A DNA stretch of 64,000 nucleotides from Geobacillus genomosp. 3 (GTDB taxonomy: Bacteria; Bacillota; Bacilli; Bacillales; Anoxybacillaceae): positions 2,204,001 through 2,268,000 of the forward strand of contig NC_022080.4 of the NCBI RefSeq assembly GCF_000445995.2. The letters run 5' to 3'. Position 1 is the stretch's first letter, and each line of letters begins with the position of its first letter. The notes under the pieces are model-generated. The model saw only the letters and a list, made by a program, of their open reading frames with translations. It did no database searches and was not told the origin of the DNA. This document shows positions 1-9,691 of this stretch, in pieces. The position numbers and the translations under genes were made by a program.

Positions 1-13
1 TTTGATCGTCCAT
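1..13 (-). CDS. 5' end of a minus-strand gene cut by the window edge
   Basis: An ATG read leftwards at 13-11 is preceded by a strong Shine-Dalgarno sequence (GGAGGAGG, about 25-32, minus strand). Only four codons (Met-Asp-Asp-Gln) lie inside the window, so the product cannot be named. In B. subtilis dacB lies on this side of ypuI, but these residues do not resemble a DacB signal peptide, so I make no assignment. Confidence 0.4.
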
Positions 14-204
14 TTGGTAAAAACCTCCTCCTGCTTTTTTCGCCATATCGTATGCCGGCTTAGGGAAATCGTTCTTGTCCGCATTCACCCAAAATTCCGG
101 CCACTCATACATATAAGAGCGGGGCGATATCCATTGAAAAACAGAAGGAGGGAAAAAGCGGAATCATCGCGCTTCTCCCGGGCGATCGGTTCCGCGAATT
201 ACAG

Positions 205-1014
205 ATGAGCAAACCGCTGGAACAAGAGGCGCTTTTTGAACTCCGTTTTTGGATGCAAATTCTCGGCGATCACTGCCGTTTTCTTCTTGAAGCGCTCGCC
301 GAAAGGGAGCAAGCGGAAATTAACGAAGCGAAACAGCTGCAGCGCCTGTTTGACGACTTGCTGGCCGAAGCGCGCCGGCCGGAAACTATCGGAACGTGGT
401 CCGCGCTCATCGCCCGCGGAAAAGAGGCCGGGGAACGGCTACGGGCGTTTAAGCTGCACGTGCTGCGGCGCCATTTGACTGGACAAATTCGTCTTTCATT
501 GCCACCGACGTTTGTCAACCATATGGTAAATGAACTTGATGAATGGCTGCGGCTCGCCAACTGTTACTTCCAAGGCGCGCGGCCGCCGCACGTTCATCCG
601 CTCCACCACGATTTGCTTTGGCTGCTTGACGCTGCCGGCCATGCCGGGGCGATTCACGACCGGCTCGACCATACGGAAAAACAATTGAAAAAGCAAAGTC
701 ATATGTTTACAAAAGAATGGGAGGCGTTCTACTTAAAAGCCATTGAAATGGCCGGCTACTTGCGGGCCAACATTCATCAGTTCCCGGCGCTTTCCCGCTT
801 CCACCAACAAATCGAACTCGAGATGGCCATTTTCCAAAGCTTTTTGCATGAGCTTGAGGAAATGGAATTGAACAATGAGGTGCTCGGCGTGCTGTCGCCG
901 CTGATGGCCGACCATATGGCGCGCGAGGAATGTTATTACTTGCAAAAGCTAGCGGAAACAACCGGCGAAGTAAAGCCGCCGGCGTGCGACCCGAAGAAGC
1001 CGCGGACAGAGTAG
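205..1014 (+). CDS. DUF2935 domain protein
   Basis: A 269-residue, almost wholly helical soluble protein built from two similar halves. The first starts with the aromatic, His-containing segment FELRFWMQILGDHCRF (about residues 10-25); the second has HDLLWLLDAAGHAGAIHDRLDH and then DHMAREECYYL near the C terminus. Repeated His/Glu positions on helices recall hemerythrin- or ferritin-like metal-binding bundles, which is how I read the family; function is unknown. The start matches where the conserved domain begins, although the bases just upstream lack a good Shine-Dalgarno; an AAGGAGGG at about 145-152 has no start codon at a useful distance. The gene ends with TAG, showing that TAG is an ordinary stop here. 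Confidence 0.85.
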   Translation: MSKPLEQEALFELRFWMQILGDHCRFLLEALAEREQAEINEAKQLQRLFDDLLAEARRPETIGTWSALIARGKEAGERLRAFKLHVLRRHLTGQIRLSLPPTFVNHMVNELDEWLRLANCYFQGARPPHVHPLHHDLLWLLDAAGHAGAIHDRLDHTEKQLKKQSHMFTKEWEAFYLKAIEMAGYLRANIHQFPALSRFHQQIELEMAIFQSFLHELEEMELNNEVLGVLSPLMADHMAREECYYLQKLAETTGEVKPPACDPKKPRTE

Positions 1015-1023
1015 CCGACATGA

Positions 1024-1057
1024 GAAAAAGCGGTCCGCCGACGGAAACCGCTTTTTC
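1024..1057. terminator. Rho-independent terminator after the DUF2935 gene
   Basis: A stem of AAAAAGCGGT pairing with ACCGCTTTTT around an 11-nt loop, with A and T runs on both sides, so it can act in both directions between the convergent DUF2935 and YpuI-like genes. Confidence 0.75.
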
Positions 1058-1256
1058 GTGAAAATGCATGCGTCTTGATGCGTCATTTTCATGCCCGGGT
1101 GGAGGGCAAAACGTTGCCCATGGAACGTTTCCATGGAATAAGTGATGGGGCTTGGCGGGCAGCAAGCAACGCCCGTCCGCCGACCGGCTCCGGCTGCTCC
1201 CCAAACCGGTCATGTCGGTCAGCGTAAAAAGCGCTGTACTTCCGGACGTTCTCCCG

Positions 1257-1655
1257 TTACGACGACAACGGCAGACGGCAGGCGCCGGAGGCCGCCCATT
1301 CGCTGACTAACGCCTGCAACGTTTTGGCATCAACGGCGGCAAAATAGCGGCACAGTTCGCCTTCATCACGAATATAGACGCGCCGGCGCTGCCGGTAAGC
1401 CGGATTTTTCCATAGGCAAACGAGGGCGACGATCTCGCGTAAATGGATGTCACGTCCGGCGGCAGTAAACAGCGGGTCTCCTTCGTATGGCAACAGGTCG
1501 AACAGCGCTGTCTCAAAATGACGCAAATACAAAACGGACAGCGTCCGCTCTTCACCGCCGTCACGATAGGTGACTTCCGAGCGGTTAAAATAGTCTTCAA
1601 ACGTGTTGGACTGCGACTTTTGCAGCTCTTCGCCGTACAAGCGGCAAACGTCCAT
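1257..1655 (-). CDS. YpuI-like DUF3907 protein
   Basis: A 132-residue protein of unknown function directly downstream of scpB on the same strand, 46 bp away, the place ypuI occupies in B. subtilis. A GGAAGGGGTG Shine-Dalgarno 5 nt before the ATG supports this start. I recall DUF3907 proteins as somewhat longer (about 150-180 residues), so this may be a short member; the gene is open and shows no disruption. The C-terminal half has basic, tyrosine-rich patches (AYRQRRRVYIRDEGELCRYF). The family name rests mainly on synteny. Confidence 0.6.
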   Translation of the reverse strand: MDVCRLYGEELQKSQSNTFEDYFNRSEVTYRDGGEERTLSVLYLRHFETALFDLLPYEGDPLFTAAGRDIHLREIVALVCLWKNPAYRQRRRVYIRDEGELCRYFAAVDAKTLQALVSEWAASGACRLPLSS

Positions 1656-1701
1656 GAGCGCACCCCTTCCCGATCAGCCGTTTTTTCTTTAGTTTACCAT
1701 A

Positions 1702-2346
<645 letters not shown>

Positions 2347-2524
2347 CAAGCTTTCCTAGTTGGCGCAACAGTCCCCCTTTCCGTCTGTTTCCCATGGCTG
2401 CGGAGACGGCAGCCGCTTCGCACGGGTGGCGTGCACCGTCTGTGAATATCCCTATGGGGCAACGTTCACACCATTCCCCAAGTCAACGGTGCAGCCGGCC
2501 CGCCGCAGCCAAACCGGCGCCGCT

Positions 2525-3283
2525 TTAGACGGCCGGATGTTTGGCCGCAATAAATAAATCACCGAAATTCCGCTCTTGTTCAATGATAATCTCATTTTGC
2601 TTCATCAATTCCAAAATCGCTAAAAAGGTGACGACGATATACGAACGGTCATAGGACGGAAACAGCTCATAAAAATTTTTCCGCCCTTTCGTTTGCCTAA
2701 GTTCATGCAAAAGTTCTGCCATCCGCTTTTCGACGGAAATATCTTGCCGGGTAATTTTCGTCCGCACCGGCTTTTGCAGCTTTTTGCGGCGCAGCAGCTT
2801 CGATAAGGCGCCGAGCATATCGTATACGTTGACGTCCAGCGGTACGGCCGCCTTTTTTTCACCGGCATACGCGCTTAAGTCGCTCGGCGGCTTCGTAAAT
2901 AAAAGCGCCCGCTCTTCTTCGCGCCGCTTCAGCTCGCGCGCCGCTTCTTTAAATTTTTTGTACTCAAGCAGCCGCTGCATCAACTCTTCGCGCGGATCGT
3001 CCGGCTCGGCAAACTCCATGTCGCCATCGGCCTCTTCCTCCGGCGCCGGCAGCAGCATTTTGCTTTTTATTGCCAACAGCGTAGCCGCCATCACTAAATA
3101 TTCGCTGGCGATATCCAGCTCGAGCTCTTGCATGGCGTGAATGTACGCCATATACTGTTCTGTAATTTGCGCTACCGGAATATTGTAAATATCAATCTCA
3201 TAGCGATTGATTAAATGCAAAAGCAAATCAAGCGGTCCTTCAAACGCCTCAATTTTGACATTGTACGGCAATTGCACATCCAT
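2525..3283 (-). CDS. scpA: segregation and condensation protein A
   Basis: ScpA is the kleisin subunit that bridges the Smc head domains. The 252-residue protein opens with [19 protein letters not shown], the conserved N-terminal Smc-neck binding helix, has an acidic/charged middle (about residues 80-130) typical of kleisin linkers, and ends with a small winged helix ([18 protein letters not shown]). Length and order match B. subtilis ScpA. It heads the scpA-scpB-ypuI-like unit and is transcribed divergently from ypuF. Confidence 0.93.
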   Translation of the reverse strand: MDVQLPYNVKIEAFEGPLDLLLHLINRYEIDIYNIPVAQITEQYMAYIHAMQELELDIASEYLVMAATLLAIKSKMLLPAPEEEADGDMEFAEPDDPREELMQRLLEYKKFKEAARELKRREEERALLFTKPPSDLSAYAGEKKAAVPLDVNVYDMLGALSKLLRRKKLQKPVRTKITRQDISVEKRMAELLHELRQTKGRKNFYELFPSYDRSYIVVTFLAILELMKQNEIIIEQERNFGDLFIAAKHPAV

Positions 3284-3387
3284 CCCACCATTTTTTCCAC
3301 AGCCATCGTCCGTGCATCCTGTTCCCGGTTGCGGTATATTTATTGTACCATAATCACACGATGAAGCGAACGGAAACTAACCGCTTT

Positions 3388-3416
3388 TTGCCCTTGGAAC
3401 CGCCGCGGCGTATAAT
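3388..3416 (+). promoter_or_regulatory. sigma-A type promoter for ypuF
   Basis: TTGCCC at 3388-3393 and a perfect TATAAT at 3411-3416 are separated by 17 bp. Transcription would start near 3423, giving a leader of about 115 nt. Confidence 0.55.
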
Positions 3417-3430
3417 GAAGAAGAAACAAT

Positions 3431-3474
3431 GACCGCCGTCTCCTCCGGACAGAGAGGGCAAGGAGGCGGCGGTC
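3431..3474 (+). other. strong hairpin in the ypuF leader
   Basis: GACCGCCGTCTCCTCC pairs with GGAGGCGGCGGTC across a purine-rich loop, directly downstream of the predicted start of transcription. There is no T tract, so it is not a typical terminator; it may stabilise the 5' end of the mRNA or be a regulatory fold. Confidence 0.45.
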
Positions 3475-3538
3475 ACTTCGCACCGCCGGCGGGGCCGCCT
3501 TTAAGCCGGTTAGGCCTTTATGAAAGGAACGGTAGCCG

Positions 3539-4051
3539 ATGTATCCGAAGGCGTATATTGATTATTTAGTTCATTTCCATGGTGACCGCGACTATTTTGA
3601 ATGCCATGAAATTTTAGAAGAACAATGGAAACAAGACGGCCGAAAAAAAGGATGGCTTGTGCTCATCCAAATCGCAGTCGCTTTCTATCATTACCGGCGC
3701 GGCAACATTTCAGGGGCGCTGCGCCTTATTAAACGGGCGCGGGGACTGCTTGAAGAAACGGGGGGGATGGTTCGCCAGCTCGGCCTCGATGATCAGACGC
3801 TCGCTGCCTTGCTTGATAACACGGCTAGACGCATCGCCCGAGGCGAACCGTATGAAAGCATCGAACTGCCGATTGCTGACCGCTCGCTCTATGAACAATG
3901 CCGGGCCGCCTGCGCCGAGCGGCAGCTCGTTTGGGGGCAGGCAAGCGATGTCGCTGACGTTGATCTCGTCGATAAACACCGGCGTCGCGACCGCTCGGGG
4001 GTTATCGCCGCCCGCGAGCAAAAAAAGCGGGCCAAAGCAGAGGGGAAGTAA
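3539..4051 (+). CDS. ypuF: DUF309 domain protein YpuF
   Basis: A 170-residue protein of the DUF309 family, function unknown. The conserved signature is visible near the N terminus: HFHGDRDYFECHEILEEQWK, whose His/Glu residues look like a metal site, followed by a helical repeat (IQIAVAFYHYRRGNISGALRLIKRA). The C-terminal 40 residues are basic and low-complexity. GAAAGGAA ahead of the ATG is the ribosome-binding site. It sits between scpA and the rib operon, as ypuF does in B. subtilis, but points the opposite way to both neighbours. Confidence 0.85.
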   Translation: MYPKAYIDYLVHFHGDRDYFECHEILEEQWKQDGRKKGWLVLIQIAVAFYHYRRGNISGALRLIKRARGLLEETGGMVRQLGLDDQTLAALLDNTARRIARGEPYESIELPIADRSLYEQCRAACAERQLVWGQASDVADVDLVDKHRRRDRSGVIAAREQKKRAKAEGK

Positions 4052-4106
4052 GCCTTCCCTTCCGCCGCCCGCGAAAGCGCGGCGCCGCGCCGGGTTTCTT
4101 ATTCAG

Positions 4107-4466
<360 letters not shown>

Positions 4467-4524
4467 TCATTATCGACAAACGCTTTTCCGAAACGGAAAA
4501 GGTTTTGTCATTTTCTCTATACGT

Positions 4525-4553
4525 ATTATAAACATTCTCACCGATATTGTGAA
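4525..4553 (-). promoter_or_regulatory. internal promoter in front of ribT
   Basis: On the minus strand TTCACA (4553-4548) and TATAAT (4530-4525) are separated by exactly 17 bp: 5/6 and 6/6 matches to the sigma-A consensus. Between it and the ribT start lies a hairpin at about 4475-4509 (CCTTTTCCG/CGGAAAAG) without a T run. Confidence 0.65.
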
Positions 4554-4577
4554 CCATTTCATGCCTTTTTACGCAAA

Positions 4578-5042
4578 TTACGCAAGCGTCCGCAGGACGT
4601 TCGCCATTTCGATCGCGGACACAGCCGCCTCCCATCCTTTATTGCCCGCTTTTGTACCCGCCCGCTCGATCGCCTGCTCGATCGTATCGGTGGTCAAAAC
4701 GCCGAAAATGACGGGGACGCCGCTTGAGAGCGCCGCATGGGAAACACCTTTGGCCGCCTCGCTGCACACGTAGTCGAAATGGCTTGTTGCGCCGCGGATG
4801 ACGGCGCCAAGCGTAATGACAGCATCAAATTGCTTCGACTCGGCCATTTTTTTCGCCATGAGCGGAATTTCAAACGCGCCGGGCACCCATGCGACGGTGA
4901 TGTCGTTATCGCTGACGCCATGCCGCGTCAATCCGTCGATGGCACCGGACAAGAGCTTGCCGGTAATAAATTCGTTAAAGCGCGCGACGACGATGCCGAT
5001 TTTCAACCCGGTGCCGACTAAGTTTCCTTCGATGATGTTCAT
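4578..5042 (-). CDS. ribH: 6,7-dimethyl-8-ribityllumazine synthase
   Basis: Condenses 3,4-dihydroxy-2-butanone 4-phosphate with the ribitylamino-pyrimidine to give 6,7-dimethyl-8-ribityllumazine, the penultimate riboflavin step; in Bacillus it forms a 60-subunit capsid. The protein is 154 residues, the usual length. It shows the N-terminal [11 protein letters not shown], the substrate segment [14 protein letters not shown] and the catalytic-His region [14 protein letters not shown]. The ATG at 5042 follows AAGGGGAAA; an in-frame upstream ATG would add seven residues that the family lacks. It is 17 bp from the end of ribBA. Confidence 0.96.
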   Translation of the reverse strand: MNIIEGNLVGTGLKIGIVVARFNEFITGKLLSGAIDGLTRHGVSDNDITVAWVPGAFEIPLMAKKMAESKQFDAVITLGAVIRGATSHFDYVCSEAAKGVSHAALSSGVPVIFGVLTTDTIEQAIERAGTKAGNKGWEAAVSAIEMANVLRTLA

Positions 5043-5059
5043 GTTTCTTTCCCCTTTCA

Positions 5060-6253
5060 TCAAAAATGAAGCATATGCCCTAATTTTTCATGCTTTGTGC
5101 GCAAATATTTTTCATTCTCCTTTTTCGTCGGCATTTGAAGAGGTACACGTTCGACGACTTCGAGCCCGTGCCCTTTTAAGCCGGCGATTTTACGTGGATT
5201 GTTCGTTAACAGGCGCATTTTCGTCACGCCGAGGTCTTTTAAAATTTGCGCCCCGATGCCATAGTCGCGCAAATCAGCCGGAAAGCCGAGCTTTTCGTTC
5301 GCCTCGACCGTATCGTAGCCTTGCTCCTGCAGCTTGTAAGCGCGCAGTTTGTTCATAAGGCCGATGCCGCGCCCTTCCTGACGCATGTAAAGCAGCACGC
5401 CCGCCCCTTCCGCTTCAATTTGCCGCAGCGCCGCATGCAGCTGCGGGCCGCAATCGCACCGGTATGACCCGAACACATCGCCGGTTAAACATTCGGAGTG
5501 GACGCGCACAAGCGTTGCTTCGTCCGGAACGATCTCACCTTTCACGAGCGCGACGTGCTCTTTTCCGTCAAGGACGTTCGTGTAGCCGATGGCGCGAAAC
5601 TCCCCGAACTCGGTTGGCAGCGAAATTTCCACTTCGCGTTTCACCAGCTTTTCCCGCTGACTCCGGTACGCGATTAAATCTTTAATCGTAATCATCTTCA
5701 GCCCAAATTGGTCGGCAATTTGCCGCAAATCCGGAACGCGCGCCATCATCCCGTCCTCTTTAATAATCTCGCAAATGACGCCGGCCGGCTTCGCCCCGCA
5801 GAGACGGGCCAAATCGACTGCCGCCTCCGTATGGCCGGCGCGCCGCAGGACACCGCCTTTTTTAGCGATGAGTGGAAAAATGTGTCCCGGCCGCTTAAAA
5901 TCGCTCGCCTTTACGTCCGGATCAAGCAGCGCCTGGATCGTTGCAGCCCGTTCGTAAGCGCTGATCCCCGTCGTCGTCGTTTTGTAGTCGACGCTTACGG
6001 TAAACGCCGTCCCGTGCGCATCGGTGTTATGGACAACCATCGGTTCAAGCCCGAGTCGCACTGCCAGTTCTTCCGTAATCGGGACACAGACGAGCCCCCG
6101 GCCGTGGGTGATCATAAAGTTAATAACGTCCGGCGTCGCTTTTTCAGCTAACGCGACAAAATCGCCTTCATTTTCGCGGCCTTCGTCATCGCAAACGATG
6201 ACGACTTCGCCGTTTTTCAGCGCGACCAGCGCCGCTTCAATCGTATCAAACAT
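5060..6253 (-). CDS. ribBA: bifunctional 3,4-dihydroxy-2-butanone-4-phosphate synthase / GTP cyclohydrolase II
   Basis: A fusion of two riboflavin entry enzymes. Residues 1-200 are DHBP synthase, with the acidic metal loop [12 protein letters not shown] and the [12 protein letters not shown] block, acting on ribulose 5-phosphate. Residues 205-397 are GTP cyclohydrolase II, with the zinc cysteines in [15 protein letters not shown] and the GTP-site RQEGRGIGL. The 397-residue length equals B. subtilis RibBA within one residue. The ATG at 6253 has GGGGGCAAG upstream; an 18-residue N-terminal extension is possible but unlikely. Spacing to ribE is 22 bp. Confidence 0.96.
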   Translation of the reverse strand: MFDTIEAALVALKNGEVVIVCDDEGRENEGDFVALAEKATPDVINFMITHGRGLVCVPITEELAVRLGLEPMVVHNTDAHGTAFTVSVDYKTTTTGISAYERAATIQALLDPDVKASDFKRPGHIFPLIAKKGGVLRRAGHTEAAVDLARLCGAKPAGVICEIIKEDGMMARVPDLRQIADQFGLKMITIKDLIAYRSQREKLVKREVEISLPTEFGEFRAIGYTNVLDGKEHVALVKGEIVPDEATLVRVHSECLTGDVFGSYRCDCGPQLHAALRQIEAEGAGVLLYMRQEGRGIGLMNKLRAYKLQEQGYDTVEANEKLGFPADLRDYGIGAQILKDLGVTKMRLLTNNPRKIAGLKGHGLEVVERVPLQMPTKKENEKYLRTKHEKLGHMLHF

Positions 6254-6275
6254 GGCAGCTTGCCCCCTTTTCCGC

Positions 6276-6920
6276 TTATTTATAGCCGTGCTGCTCCAAA
6301 AATCCAATCGTCACCCCGGAAGGCGGCGTTTCGTTCTCGGCGAGAAAGGCGGCGACGTATTTGCCGATCATATCGCATTCAATATTGACGAGGTCGCCGG
6401 GCCGTTTTTCACCTAAAATCGTCGCCTCCCGTGTATGCGGAATGAGCGAAACGGTGAACGTACGCTCGCTCAAGCCGAAAATTGTCAAGCTCGTCCCATC
6501 GACCGCCACTGACCCTTTGTAAATCATATATGAACGCAATGAAGCTGGCACTTCGATTTCGTAGTAAACAGCGTTCGCCTTCGGCCATTGGCGGACGATG
6601 CGCCCGACGCCATCGACATGACCGGTGACAAAATGGCCGCCAAACCGGCCGCCGGCCGCCATCGCTCGCTCTAGGTTGACCTTTGCCCCTGGCTTTAAGG
6701 CGCGCAACGCTGTTGCCTTCACCGTCTCCGGCATGACATCGACCGTGAACTGCCGGGAAGTGAATGAGGTGACGGTCAGGCAGACGCCGTTGACGGCGAT
6801 GCTGTCGCCGAGCCGGACGTCTTCAAGCACCCGCTTGGCGCCAATCGTCATCACAATGGCGTCGCCCGTTTGCCTCATTTGTTCAACCGTACCGACCTCT
6901 TCAATAATGCCGGTAAACAT
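6276..6920 (-). CDS. ribE: riboflavin synthase alpha chain
   Basis: Dismutates two molecules of 6,7-dimethyl-8-ribityllumazine to riboflavin and the pyrimidine precursor. The two tandem lumazine-binding domains are visible: [12 protein letters not shown] ... [13 protein letters not shown] in the first half and [12 protein letters not shown] ... [13 protein letters not shown] in the second. The 214-residue length is normal. A GGAGTAG ribosome-binding site overlaps the end of ribD; only 2 bp separate the two genes, so translation is probably coupled. Confidence 0.96.
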   Translation of the reverse strand: MFTGIIEEVGTVEQMRQTGDAIVMTIGAKRVLEDVRLGDSIAVNGVCLTVTSFTSRQFTVDVMPETVKATALRALKPGAKVNLERAMAAGGRFGGHFVTGHVDGVGRIVRQWPKANAVYYEIEVPASLRSYMIYKGSVAVDGTSLTIFGLSERTFTVSLIPHTREATILGEKRPGDLVNIECDMIGKYVAAFLAENETPPSGVTIGFLEQHGYK

Positions 6921-6922
6921 CG

Positions 6923-8020
6923 CTACTCCTCCTTCCTTTTCGGTGCGGCGACGATTTTTATGTCCGGGCCGACCGTCTCAATCCGCCGGATATCAAGTTC
7001 CATCGCCTCGGCGAGACGCGAGAAACCGAGACCGCCGACCGGCGTCGGCGCTTCGCGGCCGCCGATGAGCTTTGGGGCGATATAGGCAACCACTTCGTTG
7101 ACCGCCCCGGCACGAAGAAAGCTGTCATGAATGCGCGAGCCACCCTCGACAAACAACGATGTGACGCGCTGCTCGCCGAGCAGAAAGAGCACGTCACGCA
7201 CATCAACGTGTGCGCTCGCCATCGGCACGATGCGCACCCCGAGGCGCTCATATGCCTCCGCTTTTTTCCGGCTGATGCCGCTGCCGGTGACAATCCACGT
7301 TTCCGCCTCCTTGTCGGTGACGACGTGGGCGTCAAGCGGCGTATGCAGCTTCGTATCCAAAATGATGCGCAGCAAGTTTTTCCGTTGTTGCCCGATGCGC
7401 ACTGTCAATTTCGGATTGTCGGCTAAAACGGTGTTGACGCCCACTAAAATGGCGTCATGTTGGGCGCGGAGACGATGGACATCCTCACGCGCCGCGCTTG
7501 ATGTGATCCATTTGCTTTCTCCCGTTGCCGTCGCGATTTTGCCGTCAAGGCTGCACGCATACTTGATCGTGACAAACGGCGTTTTCGTCTTGATATAGTG
7601 AAAAAACATCCGATTTAGCTCATCTGCTTCTTCTTTTAATATTCCGACATCAACGTCAATGCCTGCACGGCGCAGCTTATCAATCCCCTGCCCGGCGACA
7701 AGCGGATTCGGGTCGGTCGTCGCCACAACAACGCGGCGGACGCCGGCTTGAATAAGCAAATCGGCACATGGGGGCGTTTTGCCGTAATGGCTGCACGGCT
7801 CGAGCGTCACGTACACCGTTGCCCCGCGCGCCTTCTCACCGGCCATGCGGACCGCATGCACCTCAGCATGCGGCTCCCCTGCCCGTAAATGAGCGCCAAG
7901 CCCCACAACCGCCCCGCCGTTCACGACAACGGCGCCGACGGCGGGATTCGGGGACGTTTGTCCAACTCCAGCCTTGGCCACATCAAGCGCCAACCGCATG
8001 TAATGCTCATCGTTGTACAC
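6923..8020 (-). CDS. ribD: bifunctional pyrimidine deaminase / reductase
   Basis: First gene of the rib operon; it performs the second and third steps from GTP. Residues 1-145 are a zinc deaminase: HAE in PHAEVHAVRM and PCSHYGKTPPCADLL supply the zinc His/Cys ligands. Residues 147-365 are the NADPH-dependent reductase (PFVTIKYACSLDGKIATATGES, LVGVNTVLADNP). GTG at 8020 follows AAAAGGGGGA and aligns with the family start (about 365 residues); the longer open frame upstream is the riboswitch leader. The terminator of the FMN riboswitch lies only 20 bp upstream. Confidence 0.95.
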   Translation of the reverse strand: MYNDEHYMRLALDVAKAGVGQTSPNPAVGAVVVNGGAVVGLGAHLRAGEPHAEVHAVRMAGEKARGATVYVTLEPCSHYGKTPPCADLLIQAGVRRVVVATTDPNPLVAGQGIDKLRRAGIDVDVGILKEEADELNRMFFHYIKTKTPFVTIKYACSLDGKIATATGESKWITSSAAREDVHRLRAQHDAILVGVNTVLADNPKLTVRIGQQRKNLLRIILDTKLHTPLDAHVVTDKEAETWIVTGSGISRKKAEAYERLGVRIVPMASAHVDVRDVLFLLGEQRVTSLFVEGGSRIHDSFLRAGAVNEVVAYIAPKLIGGREAPTPVGGLGFSRLAEAMELDIRRIETVGPDIKIVAAPKRKEE

Positions 8021-8040
8021 GGTATCCCCCTTTTCCCATA

Positions 8041-8070
8041 AAATAAAAAACCCCGGAAACTCTCCGGGGC
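8041..8070 (-). terminator. terminator of the FMN riboswitch expression platform
   Basis: On the minus strand CCCCGGAGAGTTTCCGGGG is followed by a T-rich run, just before the ribD ribosome-binding site. When FMN is bound upstream, this hairpin should stop transcription of the rib operon. Confidence 0.85.
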
Positions 8071-8239
8071 TTTTGGACATGGGAGAATGATTTATGATGC
8101 GCATAGCGGCAGTCAAGAACATTTGTTCGTTCACGAATGTTACGCCTGCCGTGCGGAAACGGAAGCCGTTGCCATGCCGGACGGCAGACTCCGCCCTTGC
8201 CGGCACAGCTCGGCTGAAAATCGCTGTGCGCACATCCTC

Positions 8240-8366
8240 ATCCTTCTCCCATCCAGACTATACTGTCGGCTCCGGAATCGCACCGGATCATGCCTATGCG
8301 GCTCGCGGGCTGAGAGGCTTTGGCCCCATCACCGCCGGTCGGGAATTTCACCCTGCCCCGAAGGAT
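8240..8366 (-). promoter_or_regulatory. FMN riboswitch (RFN element)
   Basis: Read on the minus strand, the leader carries the RFN hallmarks in order: ATCCTTCGGGGCAGGGTG at the 5' side, AATTCCCGACCGGCGGT, AGCCCGCGAGCC, GGTGCGATTCCGG, and GCCGACAGT followed by TAGTCTGGATGGGAGAAGGA, which closes the P1 helix with the 5' ATCCTTC. It lies about 220 nt before ribD and controls ribD-ribE-ribBA-ribH by premature termination. Confidence 0.97.
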
Positions 8367-8389
8367 GTTTTAGCTGTATCTTATGTTTT

Positions 8390-8398
8390 ATTATACCA
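8390..8398 (-). promoter_or_regulatory. extended -10 promoter of the rib operon
   Basis: Minus-strand TGGTATAAT is a perfect extended -10 (TGN plus TATAAT), 24 nt before the RFN element. No good -35 hexamer is present at 16-18 bp, which fits an extended -10 promoter. Confidence 0.7.
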
Positions 8399-8417
8399 CA
8401 CGAGCGGCCGGGAATCA

Positions 8418-8546
8418 TCACTTTGCAATCCAAAGCCAATACACCGCTCCCCATACCAAGCTCGCCGCCAGCAAAATGAAAAACAAAAGCCAGTTGTTCC
8501 GGCTTGTCCGCTCCTCCTCTTCCGTCCGTTGCTTACGGTTCGTCAA
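8418..8546 (-). CDS. small single-pass membrane protein, 42 residues
   Basis: A short open frame starting with TTG at 8546, inside the last codons of ppiB, and ending with TGA at 8418. It encodes a charged N terminus with an EEEER run, then a hydrophobic helix ([20 protein letters not shown], about residues 18-37) and ends WLWIAK. AAGGAAG lies about 11 nt upstream of the TTG. The charged-head/hydrophobic-helix pattern is typical of a small membrane protein rather than chance sequence. Translation would be coupled to ppiB. I do not recognise a family. It stops just before the rib promoter. Confidence 0.55.
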   Translation of the reverse strand: MTNRKQRTEEEERTSRNNWLLFFILLAASLVWGAVYWLWIAK

Positions 8547-8973
8547 CCACTTTCACTTCCTTCATCACATCGCCGTTTTTCATCGCCTTAACAATTTCCA
8601 TTCCCGATGTAACTTGACCAAAGACCGTATGCATCCCATCCAAATGGGGCTGCGGCTCATGGACGATAAAAAACTGGCAGCTGCCCGTGTCACGGCCGCG
8701 GTGCGCCATCGAAATCGCTCCGGTGACATGCCGGTGCGGATTGTTGTCCGTTTCGCACGGAATCGTATAGCCGGCATCGCCCGTCCCGTTGCCGCGCGGG
8801 CAGCCGCCTTGGCTGACAAAGCCGGGAATGACGCGATGGAACGTCAACCCGTTATAAAACCCTTCATTGGCTAATTTCTCAAAATTAGCCACCGTCACCG
8901 GTGCTTCGTTCGGGAACAGTTCAAATTCGATTTTTCCGCCATTTTCCATCAAAATATATCCTTTTTTCGCCAT
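8533..8973 (-). CDS. ppiB: peptidyl-prolyl cis-trans isomerase, cyclophilin type
   Basis: A 146-residue cytoplasmic cyclophilin that accelerates proline isomerisation during folding. It has [13 protein letters not shown] with the catalytic Arg-Phe region, [18 protein letters not shown] and HTVFGQV. There is no signal peptide. AAAGGAGATG precedes the ATG at 8973. Its position upstream of the rib operon matches B. subtilis. Confidence 0.95.
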   Translation of the reverse strand: MAKKGYILMENGGKIEFELFPNEAPVTVANFEKLANEGFYNGLTFHRVIPGFVSQGGCPRGNGTGDAGYTIPCETDNNPHRHVTGAISMAHRGRDTGSCQFFIVHEPQPHLDGMHTVFGQVTSGMEIVKAMKNGDVMKEVKVVDEP

Positions 8974-9163
8974 CAAGCTTCATCTCCTTTTTCCTGCATA
9001 AACTGTCTTTATCATACCATGATGGTCAAAAGGAAAGAAAGTAAAAACGTCTTTCCACCCAAACAGTTATTATTTTTTTAATATAATATTTTTGTATGAA
9101 AGATGAATGGGCACACTAATGATAGTGATAGATGAAGCGGAACTGTTAAGGGGGCTTCCGGCA

Positions 9164-9643
9164 ATGTTGTTGATAACGGTAACCGTGATTGTATTTGTCG
9201 TTTTGTTCATCCTCATGCCGAAACAGCTTTCATCGCTTGAAATGTATACGACGTCGTTGTTTGCCATTTGCTTCGGCCTCTCTACCGATTTGTTTCTTGA
9301 TCTCAAATATCATTTGTACGGCTATTTTTACCCGGGAGTCGACGGACCAGCGTATTGGTTTATGGTGTTTGTTTATGTCGTCGTCAATCTTTTGTTTTTA
9401 AACGGCTATCCGCTGCAACAACCCGTTTGGAAGCAAGCCGCTTACATCGGCGGATGGTCCGTTTTTTCCGTTCTCTACGAGATCGCCGCCCTGCGGACGG
9501 GGCTGCTTTACTATCACGCTTGGAAGCTTTCCTACTCGGCTGCTTTGTACCCGCTTTTGTTTTTGATTTTGCTTATCCATTTTTTCCTCGTGCGCCGCTT
9601 GGGGACGAAGGCAAAATGTCTTTCTGATAGAAAATCAAGTTAG
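9164..9643 (+). CDS. multi-pass membrane protein resembling the CBO0543 family
   Basis: About 159 residues with four or five predicted membrane helices: LLITVTVIVFVVLFILM, TTSLFAICFGLSTDLFLDL, YWFMVFVYVVVNLLFLNGY, AYIGGWSVFSVLYEIAAL and LYPLLFLILLIHFFL. The FGLSTDLFLDLKYHLYGYF segment and overall pattern resemble CBO0543-type proteins; this is from memory and the function is unknown. The ATG at 9164 has AAGGGGGC upstream and begins right at the first helix; an upstream in-frame ATG at 9107 would add 19 residues with a weak ribosome-binding site. Codon use and an AT-rich upstream region differ slightly from its neighbours. Confidence 0.7.
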   Translation: MLLITVTVIVFVVLFILMPKQLSSLEMYTTSLFAICFGLSTDLFLDLKYHLYGYFYPGVDGPAYWFMVFVYVVVNLLFLNGYPLQQPVWKQAAYIGGWSVFSVLYEIAALRTGLLYYHAWKLSYSAALYPLLFLILLIHFFLVRRLGTKAKCLSDRKSS

Positions 9644-9691
9644 CATACGGTATAATGATAGTGCATGTTGGGTGAACAGGAGGCGAGCTGT

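Noticed and set aside
2..208. 68-codon plus-strand frame at the left edge
   Set aside because: No ribosome-binding site and no protein-like pattern; the opposite strand carries a strong Shine-Dalgarno and start at 13.
707..1213. 168-codon minus-strand frame across the DUF2935 gene end
   Set aside because: Antisense shadow of a real gene in GC-rich DNA, crossing its terminator.
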